DNA of 10,524 nt from an uncultured Eubacteriales bacterium (GTDB taxonomy: Bacteria > Bacillota > Clostridia > HGM11514): NCBI GenBank assembly GCA_902492655.1, contig CABUMF010000058.1:1-10524 (forward strand). Reading direction: 5' to 3'. This document shows positions 1 through 8,104 of the stretch, piece after piece (the first letter of the stretch is position 1; every line of letters starts with the position of its first letter). The notes below the pieces were generated by a model. That model saw only the letters and a program-made list of their open reading frames with translations. It was not told where the DNA came from and searched no databases. Made by a program: the position numbers and the translations under genes.

Positions 1-1359
1 TTCCGTTTTTACATTGCTTACGGAAACGCCTCCGGTTATATTCCTTTCAATCGGAACTCCGTATCTTTCCAAAGACGAATAAATAATCCTTACGCTATAA
101 CCGGTGCCGCCCTTTCCGAGAGCATAGGGCGAGGCAAGCTCAACCGTGTGAAGCCCGGGCATTTCAAATGTTCCCGAGGCAACAAGCGTGTACTTTGCTT
201 CATTGCTTTCATTTCCTGAAGTGCCCTTGCCTATGTAAACACTGTAACCGAGATTTCTCGACACCGTATAAGCGCCGACCGCCTTTAATATTTCACCATC
301 GTAATTGCTCTTGAAATTAACTGTAGTCTTACTTGTTCCCGGTTCAAATGTAAACTGAGCGCCGGGCTCAAAATAATTATAGTTATAATTGATGCCGTAA
401 TCATCGCTTGTATTTATTCCCGTAACGCAAGCCGCGTCCCAGCCTGCATACAGGTCCTCATACGACATATACATATAATATCCCGTTTCGCTCTGAGAAT
501 TTTTGATTATAAACGCACCGTCATTTTCAGGGGTTTCTTTGAAATTTGACTTGGAATAGTTATCGTCCCAGCCGATAATAGAGATTGCATGATTTGAAAT
601 GCTGGTATCGCTTTTGTTAAAGTATGCGTGAGTGGTATAGTTATTGTAAGAGGAGTTCCAATACATACTGCCGAAGCTGCAGCCGTACTGCATTATATAC
701 TTTTTAACCTCGTTTATATGCGCCAACCTTTGTTCGGGCGTAACCTCGCCTACTTTTTGCGCAACGTTCGGAATAACGATAGTATCGCTAACATGGAAGC
801 TTACAGGCTTTTTTGCGGTAACGGTTTCGTAGTCCCGAGCCGCTCCGCCGTAAACATAGGGGTCGTCCTCTTCCTTTACAAGACCTCTCCATGAAGAAGC
901 ATACGCCTCAAAAATTTTAAAGTTACCGCCGGAATTTACCGTCTTGTTATAGCCGTACGGATTGTCATTTTCATAGCTTGATGCATATTTAAGGTGCTGT
1001 TCCGAAAGATTGGTAAACTCGCCGAATTTTTCTTTTATGGCAGTTTCGGAAGCAAGGCAGGAAGCGAATGTCCAACAGGTATTGTCTGTATATTGTCCGA
1101 CGCCGCTTTCAAAAATTCTGGAATCATCTCTCGCATCATACTTTTCCGGCAATGTGTCGGTTTCGCCTAAATCGGCAGGGGAAACAACAGAAATCAGGGA
1201 AGGAATATACTCAGATTCGGAGCTTTCAAAAGAAGCAATCTCCGTGTACTCGACAAATTCCGGATTAAGCTCGGTATCAATAGAATATTCTGCCGCAGAA
1301 ACGAAGTACAGAGGCAGCTGTGAAATGATAAGAATCAAGCAAAAAATTCGTCTTTTCAT
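1..1359 (-). CDS. Secreted C1 (papain-family) cysteine peptidase with lectin-like region, C-terminus cut by window edge
   Basis: The frame is open from the ATG at 1359 to the left edge (453 codons, no stop), so the gene is partial at its 3' end. Residues 1-23 form a signal peptide (MKRR, a hydrophobic stretch, then VSAA), so the product is exported. The papain signature is complete: oxyanion Gln89, catalytic Cys95 in TCWTF (six residues apart, as in papain), His257 in NHAISIIGWDDNY, and Asn287 in IIKNSQ, which corresponds to the family's KNSWG. From about residue 310 a beta-rich stretch ending in GYSVRIIYSS resembles the lectin-like domain that follows the catalytic domain in many clostridial secreted C1 peptidases; this part is inferred. 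Residues 24-70 are acidic and probably a short propeptide or linker. A GGGGGG Shine-Dalgarno lies 5 nt before the ATG. The likely role is extracellular protein or peptide degradation; the substrate is unknown. Confidence 0.9.
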   Translation of the reverse strand, partial: MKRRIFCLILIISQLPLYFVSAAEYSIDTELNPEFVEYTEIASFESSESEYIPSLISVVSPADLGETDTLPEKYDARDDSRIFESGVGQYTDNTCWTFASCLASETAIKEKFGEFTNLSEQHLKYASSYENDNPYGYNKTVNSGGNFKIFEAYASSWRGLVKEEDDPYVYGGAARDYETVTAKKPVSFHVSDTIVIPNVAQKVGEVTPEQRLAHINEVKKYIMQYGCSFGSMYWNSSYNNYTTHAYFNKSDTSISNHAISIIGWDDNYSKSNFKETPENDGAFIIKNSQSETGYYMYMSYEDLYAGWDAACVTGINTSDDYGINYNYNYFEPGAQFTFEPGTSKTTVNFKSNYDGEILKAVGAYTVSRNLGYSVYIGKGTSGNESNEAKYTLVASGTFEMPGLHTVELASPYALGKGGTGYSVRIIYSSLERYGVPIERNITGGVSVSNVKTE

Positions 1360-1389
1360 AATATCCCCCCATAATAAATGATATAACTA

Positions 1390-1418
1390 ATTATATCACT
1401 TTCTATAATATATGTCAA
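1390..1418 (-). promoter_or_regulatory. Consensus sigma-70-type promoter of the C1 peptidase gene
   Basis: On the minus strand TTGACA (1413-1418) is followed after exactly 17 bp by TATAAT (1390-1395), a perfect match to consensus at both boxes. The predicted transcription start near 1382 leaves a leader of only about 22 nt carrying the GGGGGG ribosome binding site. Confidence 0.85.
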
Positions 1419-1426
1419 GAATTTGA

Positions 1427-1455
1427 TTGACAAAATACATGAAATAGTATAGAAT
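1427..1455 (+). promoter_or_regulatory. Sigma-70-type promoter of the GTPase-NYN fusion gene
   Basis: TTGACA (1427-1432), a 17-bp spacer, then TAGAAT (1450-1455, five of six consensus bases). It lies back to back with the peptidase promoter; the two -35 boxes are inverted and only 8 bp apart. Confidence 0.8.
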
Positions 1456-1483
1456 ATACATATATTTTTAGAGCGTAGGTACT

Positions 1484-4033
1484 ATGATGAAAAGACTGAC
1501 TATTGGAATACTTGCCCATGTTGATTCCGGAAAAACAACGCTTTCGGAATCTATTCTTTATAAAACAGGAATAATCCGAAAGCTCGGCAGAGTTGACCGT
1601 GGCGATTCGTATATGGATACGGACGGAATTGAAAGAGAACGGGGAATAACCGTGTTTTCAAACAGTGCGGCGGTAATGCTTGAAAATACGGAGCTTACTT
1701 TGGTTGATACTCCGGGACATGTTGATTTTTCCCCGGAAACGGAAAGAACATTTTCAATTCTTGACTATGCCGTGCTTTTGGTATCAGGAACCGACGGGGT
1801 TCAAAGCCATACGGAAACCATATGGAAGCTGCTTGAGGACAGGCATATCCCGACATTTATTTTTGTCAACAAAATGGATATTTCCGAGCTTGGAAAAGAT
1901 GCGGTTTTATCGGATATAAGATCAAAGCTTTCCGACAGATGCATCGACTTTGAAGACGAAAATTTGTTTGACGAGCTTGCACTTTGCGACGAGAATCTTT
2001 TTGAAGCATATGAAAAATCGGAGCTCGACGACGCACTTATTTCCGATTCTATACAAAAAAGACATATTTTCCCTTGCTACTTCGGTTCGGCACTGAAATC
2101 TGAGGGTGTGGACGAGTTTTTGTGCGGAATAGACAGGTTCGCACTAAGCCTTACCTATGGCAAAGATTTCGGTGCAAAGGTTTACAAAATCACTCGGGAC
2201 GAGCGAGGAGAAAGGCTCACTCATATGAAAATTACCGGAGGAAAACTGACGGTAAAGGATGTAATTAGCGGCATTTCAAAAAGCGGAGAAGCGTGGAGCG
2301 AAAAGGTAAATCAAATCAGGGTATATTCCGGGTCAAAGTATAAAAGTGAGCCTTCTGCCGAAAGCGGAACTCTTTGTGCGGTAACAGGGCTTACCGAAAC
2401 ATATCCGGGGCTTGGGCTCGGTTGTGAGAAAAGCGATGCATCGGCTGTTTTGAAGCCGGTGCTTAACTATCGTGTAATTCTTCCTGACGGGTGCGATCCC
2501 GCATCGGCACTTGCAAAATTCAGGATTTTAGAACAGGAAGAACCTCAGCTTGACATATCGTGGAATACCAAAAAAAGTGAGATTTGCTTCAAAATAATGG
2601 GTGAAATACAGCTTGATGTGTTAAAACGCATTATTCGTGAGCGTTTTGATATGGAGGTCGATTTTTCTTACAGCAGCATTGCATATCTTGAAACGATAAA
2701 CGGCGAGGCAGTGGGCGTGGGGCATTATGAGCCGCTGAGGCATTATGCCGAGGTAAGGCTGAAGCTCGAAGCACTCCCGAGAGGAAGCGGAATTGTTTTT
2801 TCTTCCGAATGCTCAGAAAACTCCCTTGCAAAGAATTGGCAGAGGCTGATCCTTACTCATCTTAACGAAAAACAGCATCTGGGCGTTCTTACGGGCTCTC
2901 CGATAACCGATATTAAGATTACTCTGACGGCAGGTCGTGCCCATTTAAAGCATACGGAGGGCGGAGATTTCAGACAGGCAACCTACCGTGCCGTACGGCA
3001 GGGACTCATGAGAGCCGAGAGTGTTCTTTTGGAGCCGTGGTATGACTTTAAGCTTAAAGTTCCGAATGATTGCGTAGGCCGTGCCATGACAGATATTACT
3101 AACATGGGAGGAAACTTCTTTCAGCCGGAAGCGGGAGGGGATTTCTCCGTAATTTCAGGGAATGCTCCCGTTTCGGAAATGAGAAATTATCACACAGAAG
3201 TTATTGCGTACTCAAAGGGGCTCGGAAAGCTTTCCCTTCTTCCCGGAGGTTACAAGGAGTGCAAAAACTCCGAGAAAGTCATAGAGAGCATCGGATATGA
3301 CGCCGAAGCGGATCTTGAAAACACTCCCGATTCCGTCTTTTGTTCCCACGGTGCAGGCTTTACGGTAAAGTGGGATGAGGTTGAAAGCTACTGCCATACA
3401 GAGGCGGAACGCGACAAGCAGACAGACTTTGAAGAAAGAGTTAAGCGTTATGTTGCCCATGCGGCGAGCGATTCCGAGCTTATGAAGATATTCGAGATGA
3501 CCTACGGCAGCATATCAAAGCCTGTTCATACTGCGATGAAAACAGTCAAAACGCCCGAAAAAGCATATCGTTCGCCTGTTAAAAAGCTGAGCGGCAAGGA
3601 GTATCTTCTTATCGACGGTTACAACATAATTTTTGCGTGGGAGGAGCTTAAAAGGCTTTCCGAGAAAAGTCTTGACCTCGCCCGAAACACCCTTATTAAC
3701 AAGCTTTGCAACTACAGAGGTTTTTGCGATTTTGAAATTATTCTGGTTTTTGACGCTTATAAGGTTAAGCACAACCACGGAGAGGTGGAGCATATTCACA
3801 ACATTGATGTTGTTTACACAAAAGAAGCCGAAACGGCGGATATGTATATAGAAAAGGTAAGTCACGAGCTAAGCAAAAATCATAAGGTCAGGGTTGCAAC
3901 CTCAGACGGGCTTGAGCAAATAATCATTATCGGAAACGGTGCGGTGAGGATAACCGCCGATGATTTTATTAAGGAAATCGAAACTGCGGAAAACAAAATC
4001 CGGGAATACCTCGAAAATGAGCTGAATAAATAA
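1484..4033 (+). CDS. TetM/EF-G-like translation GTPase fused to a C-terminal YacP/Rae1-type NYN endoribonuclease domain
   Basis: The first ~640 residues have the EF-G/TetM domain order. The GTPase motifs are intact: P-loop AHVDSGKTT (11-19), switch I RGIT (53-56), DTPGH (75-79), NKMD (129-132) and GSAL (201-204). Domains II and III follow (about 230-405), with EF-G III features such as QEEPQLDISW and MGEIQLDVLKR, then domains IV-V (about 408-640). At the tip of domain IV, where TetM carries a YSPV-type loop, this protein reads AHLKHTEGGDFR (486-497). After a ~65-residue linker, residues 706-849 form a NYN/PIN-fold domain like B. subtilis YacP/Rae1, a ribosome-associated nuclease that cuts mRNA in the A site. 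Acidic residues D711 (LLIDGYN), D757 (VFDAY), D786 (TAD) and D808 (TSDG) match its active-site pattern. TetM is about 640 aa, so the extra ~210 residues are a true extension. ATGs at 1484 and 1487 are both possible; a weak AGGT at 1477-1480 favours 1487. The role is inferred: ribosome rescue, mRNA surveillance or antibiotic response. Confidence 0.9.
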   Translation: MMKRLTIGILAHVDSGKTTLSESILYKTGIIRKLGRVDRGDSYMDTDGIERERGITVFSNSAAVMLENTELTLVDTPGHVDFSPETERTFSILDYAVLLVSGTDGVQSHTETIWKLLEDRHIPTFIFVNKMDISELGKDAVLSDIRSKLSDRCIDFEDENLFDELALCDENLFEAYEKSELDDALISDSIQKRHIFPCYFGSALKSEGVDEFLCGIDRFALSLTYGKDFGAKVYKITRDERGERLTHMKITGGKLTVKDVISGISKSGEAWSEKVNQIRVYSGSKYKSEPSAESGTLCAVTGLTETYPGLGLGCEKSDASAVLKPVLNYRVILPDGCDPASALAKFRILEQEEPQLDISWNTKKSEICFKIMGEIQLDVLKRIIRERFDMEVDFSYSSIAYLETINGEAVGVGHYEPLRHYAEVRLKLEALPRGSGIVFSSECSENSLAKNWQRLILTHLNEKQHLGVLTGSPITDIKITLTAGRAHLKHTEGGDFRQATYRAVRQGLMRAESVLLEPWYDFKLKVPNDCVGRAMTDITNMGGNFFQPEAGGDFSVISGNAPVSEMRNYHTEVIAYSKGLGKLSLLPGGYKECKNSEKVIESIGYDAEADLENTPDSVFCSHGAGFTVKWDEVESYCHTEAERDKQTDFEERVKRYVAHAASDSELMKIFEMTYGSISKPVHTAMKTVKTPEKAYRSPVKKLSGKEYLLIDGYNIIFAWEELKRLSEKSLDLARNTLINKLCNYRGFCDFEIILVFDAYKVKHNHGEVEHIHNIDVVYTKEAETADMYIEKVSHELSKNHKVRVATSDGLEQIIIIGNGAVRITADDFIKEIETAENKIREYLENELNK

Positions 4034-4036
4034 GAA

Positions 4037-4072
4037 GTGCGGAAAACTTTTCGGTTTTCCGCACGCTTTTTT
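4037..4072. terminator. Bidirectional intrinsic terminator between convergent genes
   Basis: An 11-bp perfect stem (4037-4047 with 4054-4064) and a 6-nt loop are followed on the plus strand by GC and six T (4067-4072), just after the GTPase-NYN stop codon. On the minus strand the same hairpin directly follows the glycosidase stop codon and leads into a T-rich run (TTCTTATTTATT), so it probably ends both convergent transcripts. Confidence 0.85.
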
Positions 4073-6614
4073 ATGCGATAATGCTTAGGGTATCTCCGGC
4101 GCATAATTTGCATTTTATGCCTATTCCGTTTTCTTCGGCATAAAACGGAATTTCAGTATCTCCGAGCTTTACGCTCTTTATGTTTTTAAGATTTACCGTA
4201 AAGTGTTCAAGCTCTGTCTCACCGAAATCCACCGTAAATTCCCATTTGTGTTCATCCATGCTCACGCTTCCCCATGCTCCGTCCGCCGACCAGAAATATT
4301 CGCCGTTTTTAATAGGGCTAAAACCGAGCGATTTGTTGGGCATATCGAACTTAAAGCCGCTGTATATGAGTAGAAAGGAATAAGACGCCATTGCACGGAC
4401 ATAGCTTGCTCCGCATTCAAGCTCCGAGAAGGGATTCCTTCTTTTTCCGTCATATCTTTTCCGGATTTCCTCAACTATCTCGACAGCCTCTTTTTCCATT
4501 CCGCATTGAAGCATATTTGCGGCAAAGGCATATTCAAAACCGCTCATGCACTCCTCGGAATACGGAATTGGGATTGCAGGCTTTCTTACGCCCTCCGGCC
4601 AGCTGCATATGATTACGCCCTTTTCATCGTTGCACGCAAACACACGGCACGGATTTAAAAGGTCATGCATATTGCAAAAATTGTACTTATAAATTGCTTC
4701 AAGAGCGGATTTTCGATGTTCTTTGTTAAAGGAATTCGGCAACCCGACAAGATCGGCGTGCCAGTCCGACAAAACCTGATCTATCTCACAGCCGTTTTCT
4801 ATCTGATATTTTGACTGCTTTATGGAATCGTCCCAATAATAATCCATATCCTTAATTTCTGCATGGAAAATGAAGTTCTCATTTCCTTCATTATCGGCAA
4901 ATTTTTCAATTATTTCTTTATCCTCAATATCAGTAAGCTGAACATAATACTCACCGTTAAATGTTTTTTCATCAATAAACCTTCTGCCGTTTTCCGCAGT
5001 TTTTCTGTAAAGCTCCGCCGTTTCACGCTCACCCATAAAATCAGCCATTTCCGCAGCTGCAGATAAAGCGGCAATATACATTCCCGTAAGCCATGCGTGA
5101 ACGCCGAAAAGCTCAACATCCAGCGTGTGATGCTGTCTTCCGCTTATAACTCCGCTCATCTCAATGTCCCACATATCGTGGTTTTCGCTGTTCCAGGCAT
5201 AAGAAAGACAATTCTTTATACTCTGCCAGTTTTTCCTCAGCCACTCATCATCGCCCGAAAGCTTCCATTCACGAAACGCCTTTATTACAAACCCCATCTG
5301 TCCGTCAACGCACGCCCTGCCGGAATTTCTCTGACCGAGAGTTATCGGCATTCTGAATGTCATTTTCCCGTTTTCTGCAAGGCAGGATTTGATTTCGTTC
5401 GTCCTCAATCCCCTCTCAAGCTTCGGGAACAAAAACGCCATGGCATAGGCATAATTGTAAACATGCTGACAAGAGCCTTCACAGCTGCCGGTATATCTGT
5501 TCACGCCTTCCCAACCCCAGAAGCTTCCGTCCTCAAGCCTTAGGCAGGTTGAGGATTTGAGTATGGCAAGATTATCCGTTATTGCAGATAAAACAGACTC
5601 CGGCAAGGAGGATGAATGAAGCCTTTCGGCAAACTTCTTTGTATCGGAATAAAGCCGCTGCCAATTATCAAAGCAATACCTCGAAACCGATTCCGAATTT
5701 TCAAACAGTACCGAATAATAATTTTTATAGTTGACTTCTCCGTTATACATCCAGTAGCACTTTGCATTCGGAACATACCATGTAATCAAAAACTTAAGAG
5801 TCTTGCTTTCCCCCGGCATAAGGGTAACTCTTGCCGCAAGTGTTGCGGTGTCCCGTTTGCCGTCATCTAAAGGTGTATCATACACTCGGTTTTTAAGCTC
5901 CCCGGGCGAAAGAAGATCGTTTTTAAACATCGTAGCTCCGTCAAACCAACGGCCTCGATACCAAAAATCCGTATGACTTACGCTCTTCTCATCCGTTGCA
6001 ATCGTAATATTGCCGTATTTAACGGAGGCTTTGTCATCGGTCGAGCTACAAAGGGTAATGAATTTTATGTCCCCGTTTTCGCCGAAACGGTTGAGCCCTC
6101 TGTCATCGAGCATATTGGTCATATTCTGCAAAACCGTATATGTAAGCGTATCGTCAGATGTGTTCTTAATGGTTATGTTAAAAAATGCCGCAGGAATACT
6201 GCTGTCCCGGTCATTCGAGGGAATAAACGGATTAAACGCTTCTATTTCCGCACTTCCCGGAAAAACAGAATCCGAAAGCTTTATCCTTGCAAAGGGAAAC
6301 TCCGAAATAAACACCGCATCATCAAAATGACGAAATCCTGCAAAGAAATCGCATCCCTGACCGTAAGTACCCCGAATAGTCCCTATCAAATCCTTGGTGC
6401 GATCTGCACAAAGAAGTCTGCAATCAACGGTTTTTCCGTCCTTCTCCGCTCTTACGGCAAAGCCCGAAAATCCGCAGTTTTCCTCGCGGCAGGGATGATT
6501 ATTGATTTCAGGGTCAACAAGCATTCCGCATCCTGCCAGGGATATGCTCCCCGAACCGATTCCGCCGAGGGGAAAAGAAATATTGTTTAGGTAATCGTTT
6601 TTGTATTCTCTCAT
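4071..6614 (-). CDS. GH116-family glycoside hydrolase (bacterial glucosylceramidase/beta-glucosidase-like)
   Basis: 847 aa with no signal peptide or membrane segment, so probably cytoplasmic. The N-terminal ~330 residues (FPLGGIGSGSISLAG at 14-28) match the N-terminal beta domain of GH116/GBA2-like enzymes. The C-terminal (alpha/alpha)6 part carries GWEG (E369), GSCEGSCQHVYNYAYA (E379), VDGQMGFVIKAFREWKLSGDDEW, HHTLDVELFG (E501), IDQVLSDW (D612) and ECGASYVRAMASY (E733). The xDQxxxxW motif corresponds to the known acid/base region (Asp in GBA2). The nucleophile Glu is not securely assigned; E369 and E379 are the best candidates by position. GH116 members cleave beta-glucosides or beta-xylosides; the substrate here is unknown. 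Length is normal for the family. The start has a strong AAGGAGG (6623-6629) 8 nt upstream. No transporter or carbohydrate regulator lies beside it, and no clear promoter fits between it and the nfnB terminator, so it may depend on read-through or on a weak promoter. Confidence 0.85.
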   Translation of the reverse strand: MREYKNDYLNNISFPLGGIGSGSISLAGCGMLVDPEINNHPCREENCGFSGFAVRAEKDGKTVDCRLLCADRTKDLIGTIRGTYGQGCDFFAGFRHFDDAVFISEFPFARIKLSDSVFPGSAEIEAFNPFIPSNDRDSSIPAAFFNITIKNTSDDTLTYTVLQNMTNMLDDRGLNRFGENGDIKFITLCSSTDDKASVKYGNITIATDEKSVSHTDFWYRGRWFDGATMFKNDLLSPGELKNRVYDTPLDDGKRDTATLAARVTLMPGESKTLKFLITWYVPNAKCYWMYNGEVNYKNYYSVLFENSESVSRYCFDNWQRLYSDTKKFAERLHSSSLPESVLSAITDNLAILKSSTCLRLEDGSFWGWEGVNRYTGSCEGSCQHVYNYAYAMAFLFPKLERGLRTNEIKSCLAENGKMTFRMPITLGQRNSGRACVDGQMGFVIKAFREWKLSGDDEWLRKNWQSIKNCLSYAWNSENHDMWDIEMSGVISGRQHHTLDVELFGVHAWLTGMYIAALSAAAEMADFMGERETAELYRKTAENGRRFIDEKTFNGEYYVQLTDIEDKEIIEKFADNEGNENFIFHAEIKDMDYYWDDSIKQSKYQIENGCEIDQVLSDWHADLVGLPNSFNKEHRKSALEAIYKYNFCNMHDLLNPCRVFACNDEKGVIICSWPEGVRKPAIPIPYSEECMSGFEYAFAANMLQCGMEKEAVEIVEEIRKRYDGKRRNPFSELECGASYVRAMASYSFLLIYSGFKFDMPNKSLGFSPIKNGEYFWSADGAWGSVSMDEHKWEFTVDFGETELEHFTVNLKNIKSVKLGDTEIPFYAEENGIGIKCKLCAGDTLSIIA

Positions 6615-6636
6615 TTTGAACTCCTCCTTATTTACA

Positions 6637-6654
6637 AGGGGCGCAAAAACCCCT
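6637..6654 (-). other. Small hairpin in the leader of the GH116 gene
   Basis: AGGGG (6637-6641) pairs with CCCCT (6650-6654) around an 8-nt A-rich loop, just upstream of the glycosidase ribosome binding site. A regulatory role is possible but nothing else supports it. Confidence 0.3.
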
Positions 6655-6664
6655 GATTCAAAGC

Positions 6665-6704
6665 AAAAAGCGGCTGTGGCAAAATTTATTTTGCCACAAA
6701 CCGC
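6665..6704 (-). terminator. Intrinsic terminator of the nfnAB operon
   Basis: Reading the minus strand just past the nfnB stop, GCGG (6701-6704) and TGTGGCAAAA (6689-6698) pair with TTTTGCCACA (6675-6684) and CCGC (6670-6673) around a 4-nt loop. A 2/1-nt internal bulge interrupts the stem. Five T (6665-6669) follow. Confidence 0.85.
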
Positions 6705-6712
6705 ATACTGTA

Positions 6713-8104
6713 TTATTTATTTTTAAGAGCCTCGTGAATGGCTGCCGCCGCCTTTTTGCCGGCACCCATTGCCAAAATTACCGTTGCCGCACCCGTTACA
6801 ACATCTCCTCCTGCATAAACAAACTCTTTGGAGGTTGCTCCGTCATCATCGGCAACAATACAGCCTTTTTTGTTGGTTTCAAGACCTTTTGTTGTGTTTT
6901 TAATCAACGGATTCGGCGTCTGCCCGATAGCAATAATCGCCGTATCAATGTCAAGTATATGTTCACTGCCTTCAATCGGAACAGGTCTTCTTCTGCCGGA
7001 TGCATCAGGCTCGCCAAGCTCCATATTGATAATTTTTACGCCCGTAAGCCATCCCTTCTCATCACCGATAAATTCGGTGGGGTTTTGAAGAAGCTTAAAC
7101 TCAATTCCTTCCTCTTCGGCGTGCATAACCTCTTCCGCCCTTGCAGGAAGCTCCTCTCTGCCTCGTCTGTAAACGATATAAACATTCTCCGCACCCAGTC
7201 TTTTTGCGCACCTTGCGGCATCCATAGCAACATTTCCGCCACCGAAAACAGCAGCATTTTTCCCTATGAACACAGGGGTATCGTAATCGGGGAATTTATA
7301 CCCCTTCATAAGATTAATTCTTGTCAAAAACTCATTTGCGGAATAGACTCCGTTGAGAGTTTCTCCCTTCAGCCCCATAAACGAAGGAAGCCCTGCTCCC
7401 GAGCCGATATAAACCGCATCAAATCCGAACTCATCAAAAAGCTCGTCCACGGTAATGGTTTTACCGATAATTACATTGGTTTTAATCTCAACGCCCATTT
7501 CCTTCAGCTTGCCGATTTCCTTCTGCACGATTTCTTTGGGAAGTCTGAACTGAGGAATACCGTACATCAAAACTCCGCCGGGGGTGTGGAATGCTTCATA
7601 AACCGTTACCTTATACCCAAGCTTAGCCAAATCTCCAGCTGCGGTGAGACCCGAAGGACCTGAACCCACAACCGCAACGGATTTACCGTTGGGCTTCGGA
7701 ATTTCAATTTCGTCCTTGCCGTTTTCCATATGATAATCGGCAACAAACCTTTCAAGTCTGCCGATTCCGACAGGCTCGCCCTTAATTCCCCTCACGCATC
7801 TTGCTTCGCACTGCTTTTCCTGAGGGCACACTCTGCCGCAAACCGCAGGAAGTGCGTTTGTTTCAGTAACCTTAAAATAAGCGTCTTCAAACTTTTGTTC
7901 CTTTATTAAGGTCAAAAATTCGGGAATTTTTACCGAAACGGGGCATCCCTCCATACACGGACGGTTTTTGCAATTAAGGCATCTTTCCGCCTCGTCTACC
8001 GCCATTTGTACCGTATATCCGGTTGTAACCTCAAGAAAATTCTTATTTCTTACATCTGCCGGCTGCTCTGGCATAGGATTTTTAACATTTGACATATTAG
8101 GCAT
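6713..8104 (-). CDS. nfnB: NfnB-type large subunit: GltA-like NADPH-binding flavoprotein with two [4Fe-4S] clusters
   Basis: 463 aa, the usual length for NfnB and for the homologous glutamate synthase small chain GltA. An N-terminal ferredoxin-like part carries two cysteine sets for [4Fe-4S] clusters, C42-C45-C50-C54 and C89-C93-C99-C103. The FAD dinucleotide fold follows (GSGPSG, 147-152), then the NADP(H)-binding fold (GGGNVAMD, 288-295, then VYRRGREELPARAEE) and the C-terminal FAD motif GGDVVTGAATVILAMGAG. With NfnA it forms the cytoplasmic NADH-dependent reduced ferredoxin:NADP+ oxidoreductase, which couples NADH plus reduced ferredoxin to NADPH formation by flavin-based bifurcation. I chose the ATG at 8104 because GGGAGG (8112-8117) sits 7 nt upstream and the start lies inside the end of nfnA (ATGCCTAA, 8-nt overlap), implying translational coupling. 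A longer reading frame starting at 8260 would run through nfnA and is unlikely. A plain GltA or SudA role is the alternative, but the adjacent NfnA makes Nfn most likely. Confidence 0.92.
   Translation of the reverse strand: MPNMSNVKNPMPEQPADVRNKNFLEVTTGYTVQMAVDEAERCLNCKNRPCMEGCPVSVKIPEFLTLIKEQKFEDAYFKVTETNALPAVCGRVCPQEKQCEARCVRGIKGEPVGIGRLERFVADYHMENGKDEIEIPKPNGKSVAVVGSGPSGLTAAGDLAKLGYKVTVYEAFHTPGGVLMYGIPQFRLPKEIVQKEIGKLKEMGVEIKTNVIIGKTITVDELFDEFGFDAVYIGSGAGLPSFMGLKGETLNGVYSANEFLTRINLMKGYKFPDYDTPVFIGKNAAVFGGGNVAMDAARCAKRLGAENVYIVYRRGREELPARAEEVMHAEEEGIEFKLLQNPTEFIGDEKGWLTGVKIINMELGEPDASGRRRPVPIEGSEHILDIDTAIIAIGQTPNPLIKNTTKGLETNKKGCIVADDDGATSKEFVYAGGDVVTGAATVILAMGAGKKAAAAIHEALKNK

Noticed and set aside
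6734..7663. Long plus-strand 309-codon reading frame opposite nfnB
   Set aside because: Shadow of a strongly supported gene; cysteine-rich, low-similarity translation with no promoter or ribosome binding site.
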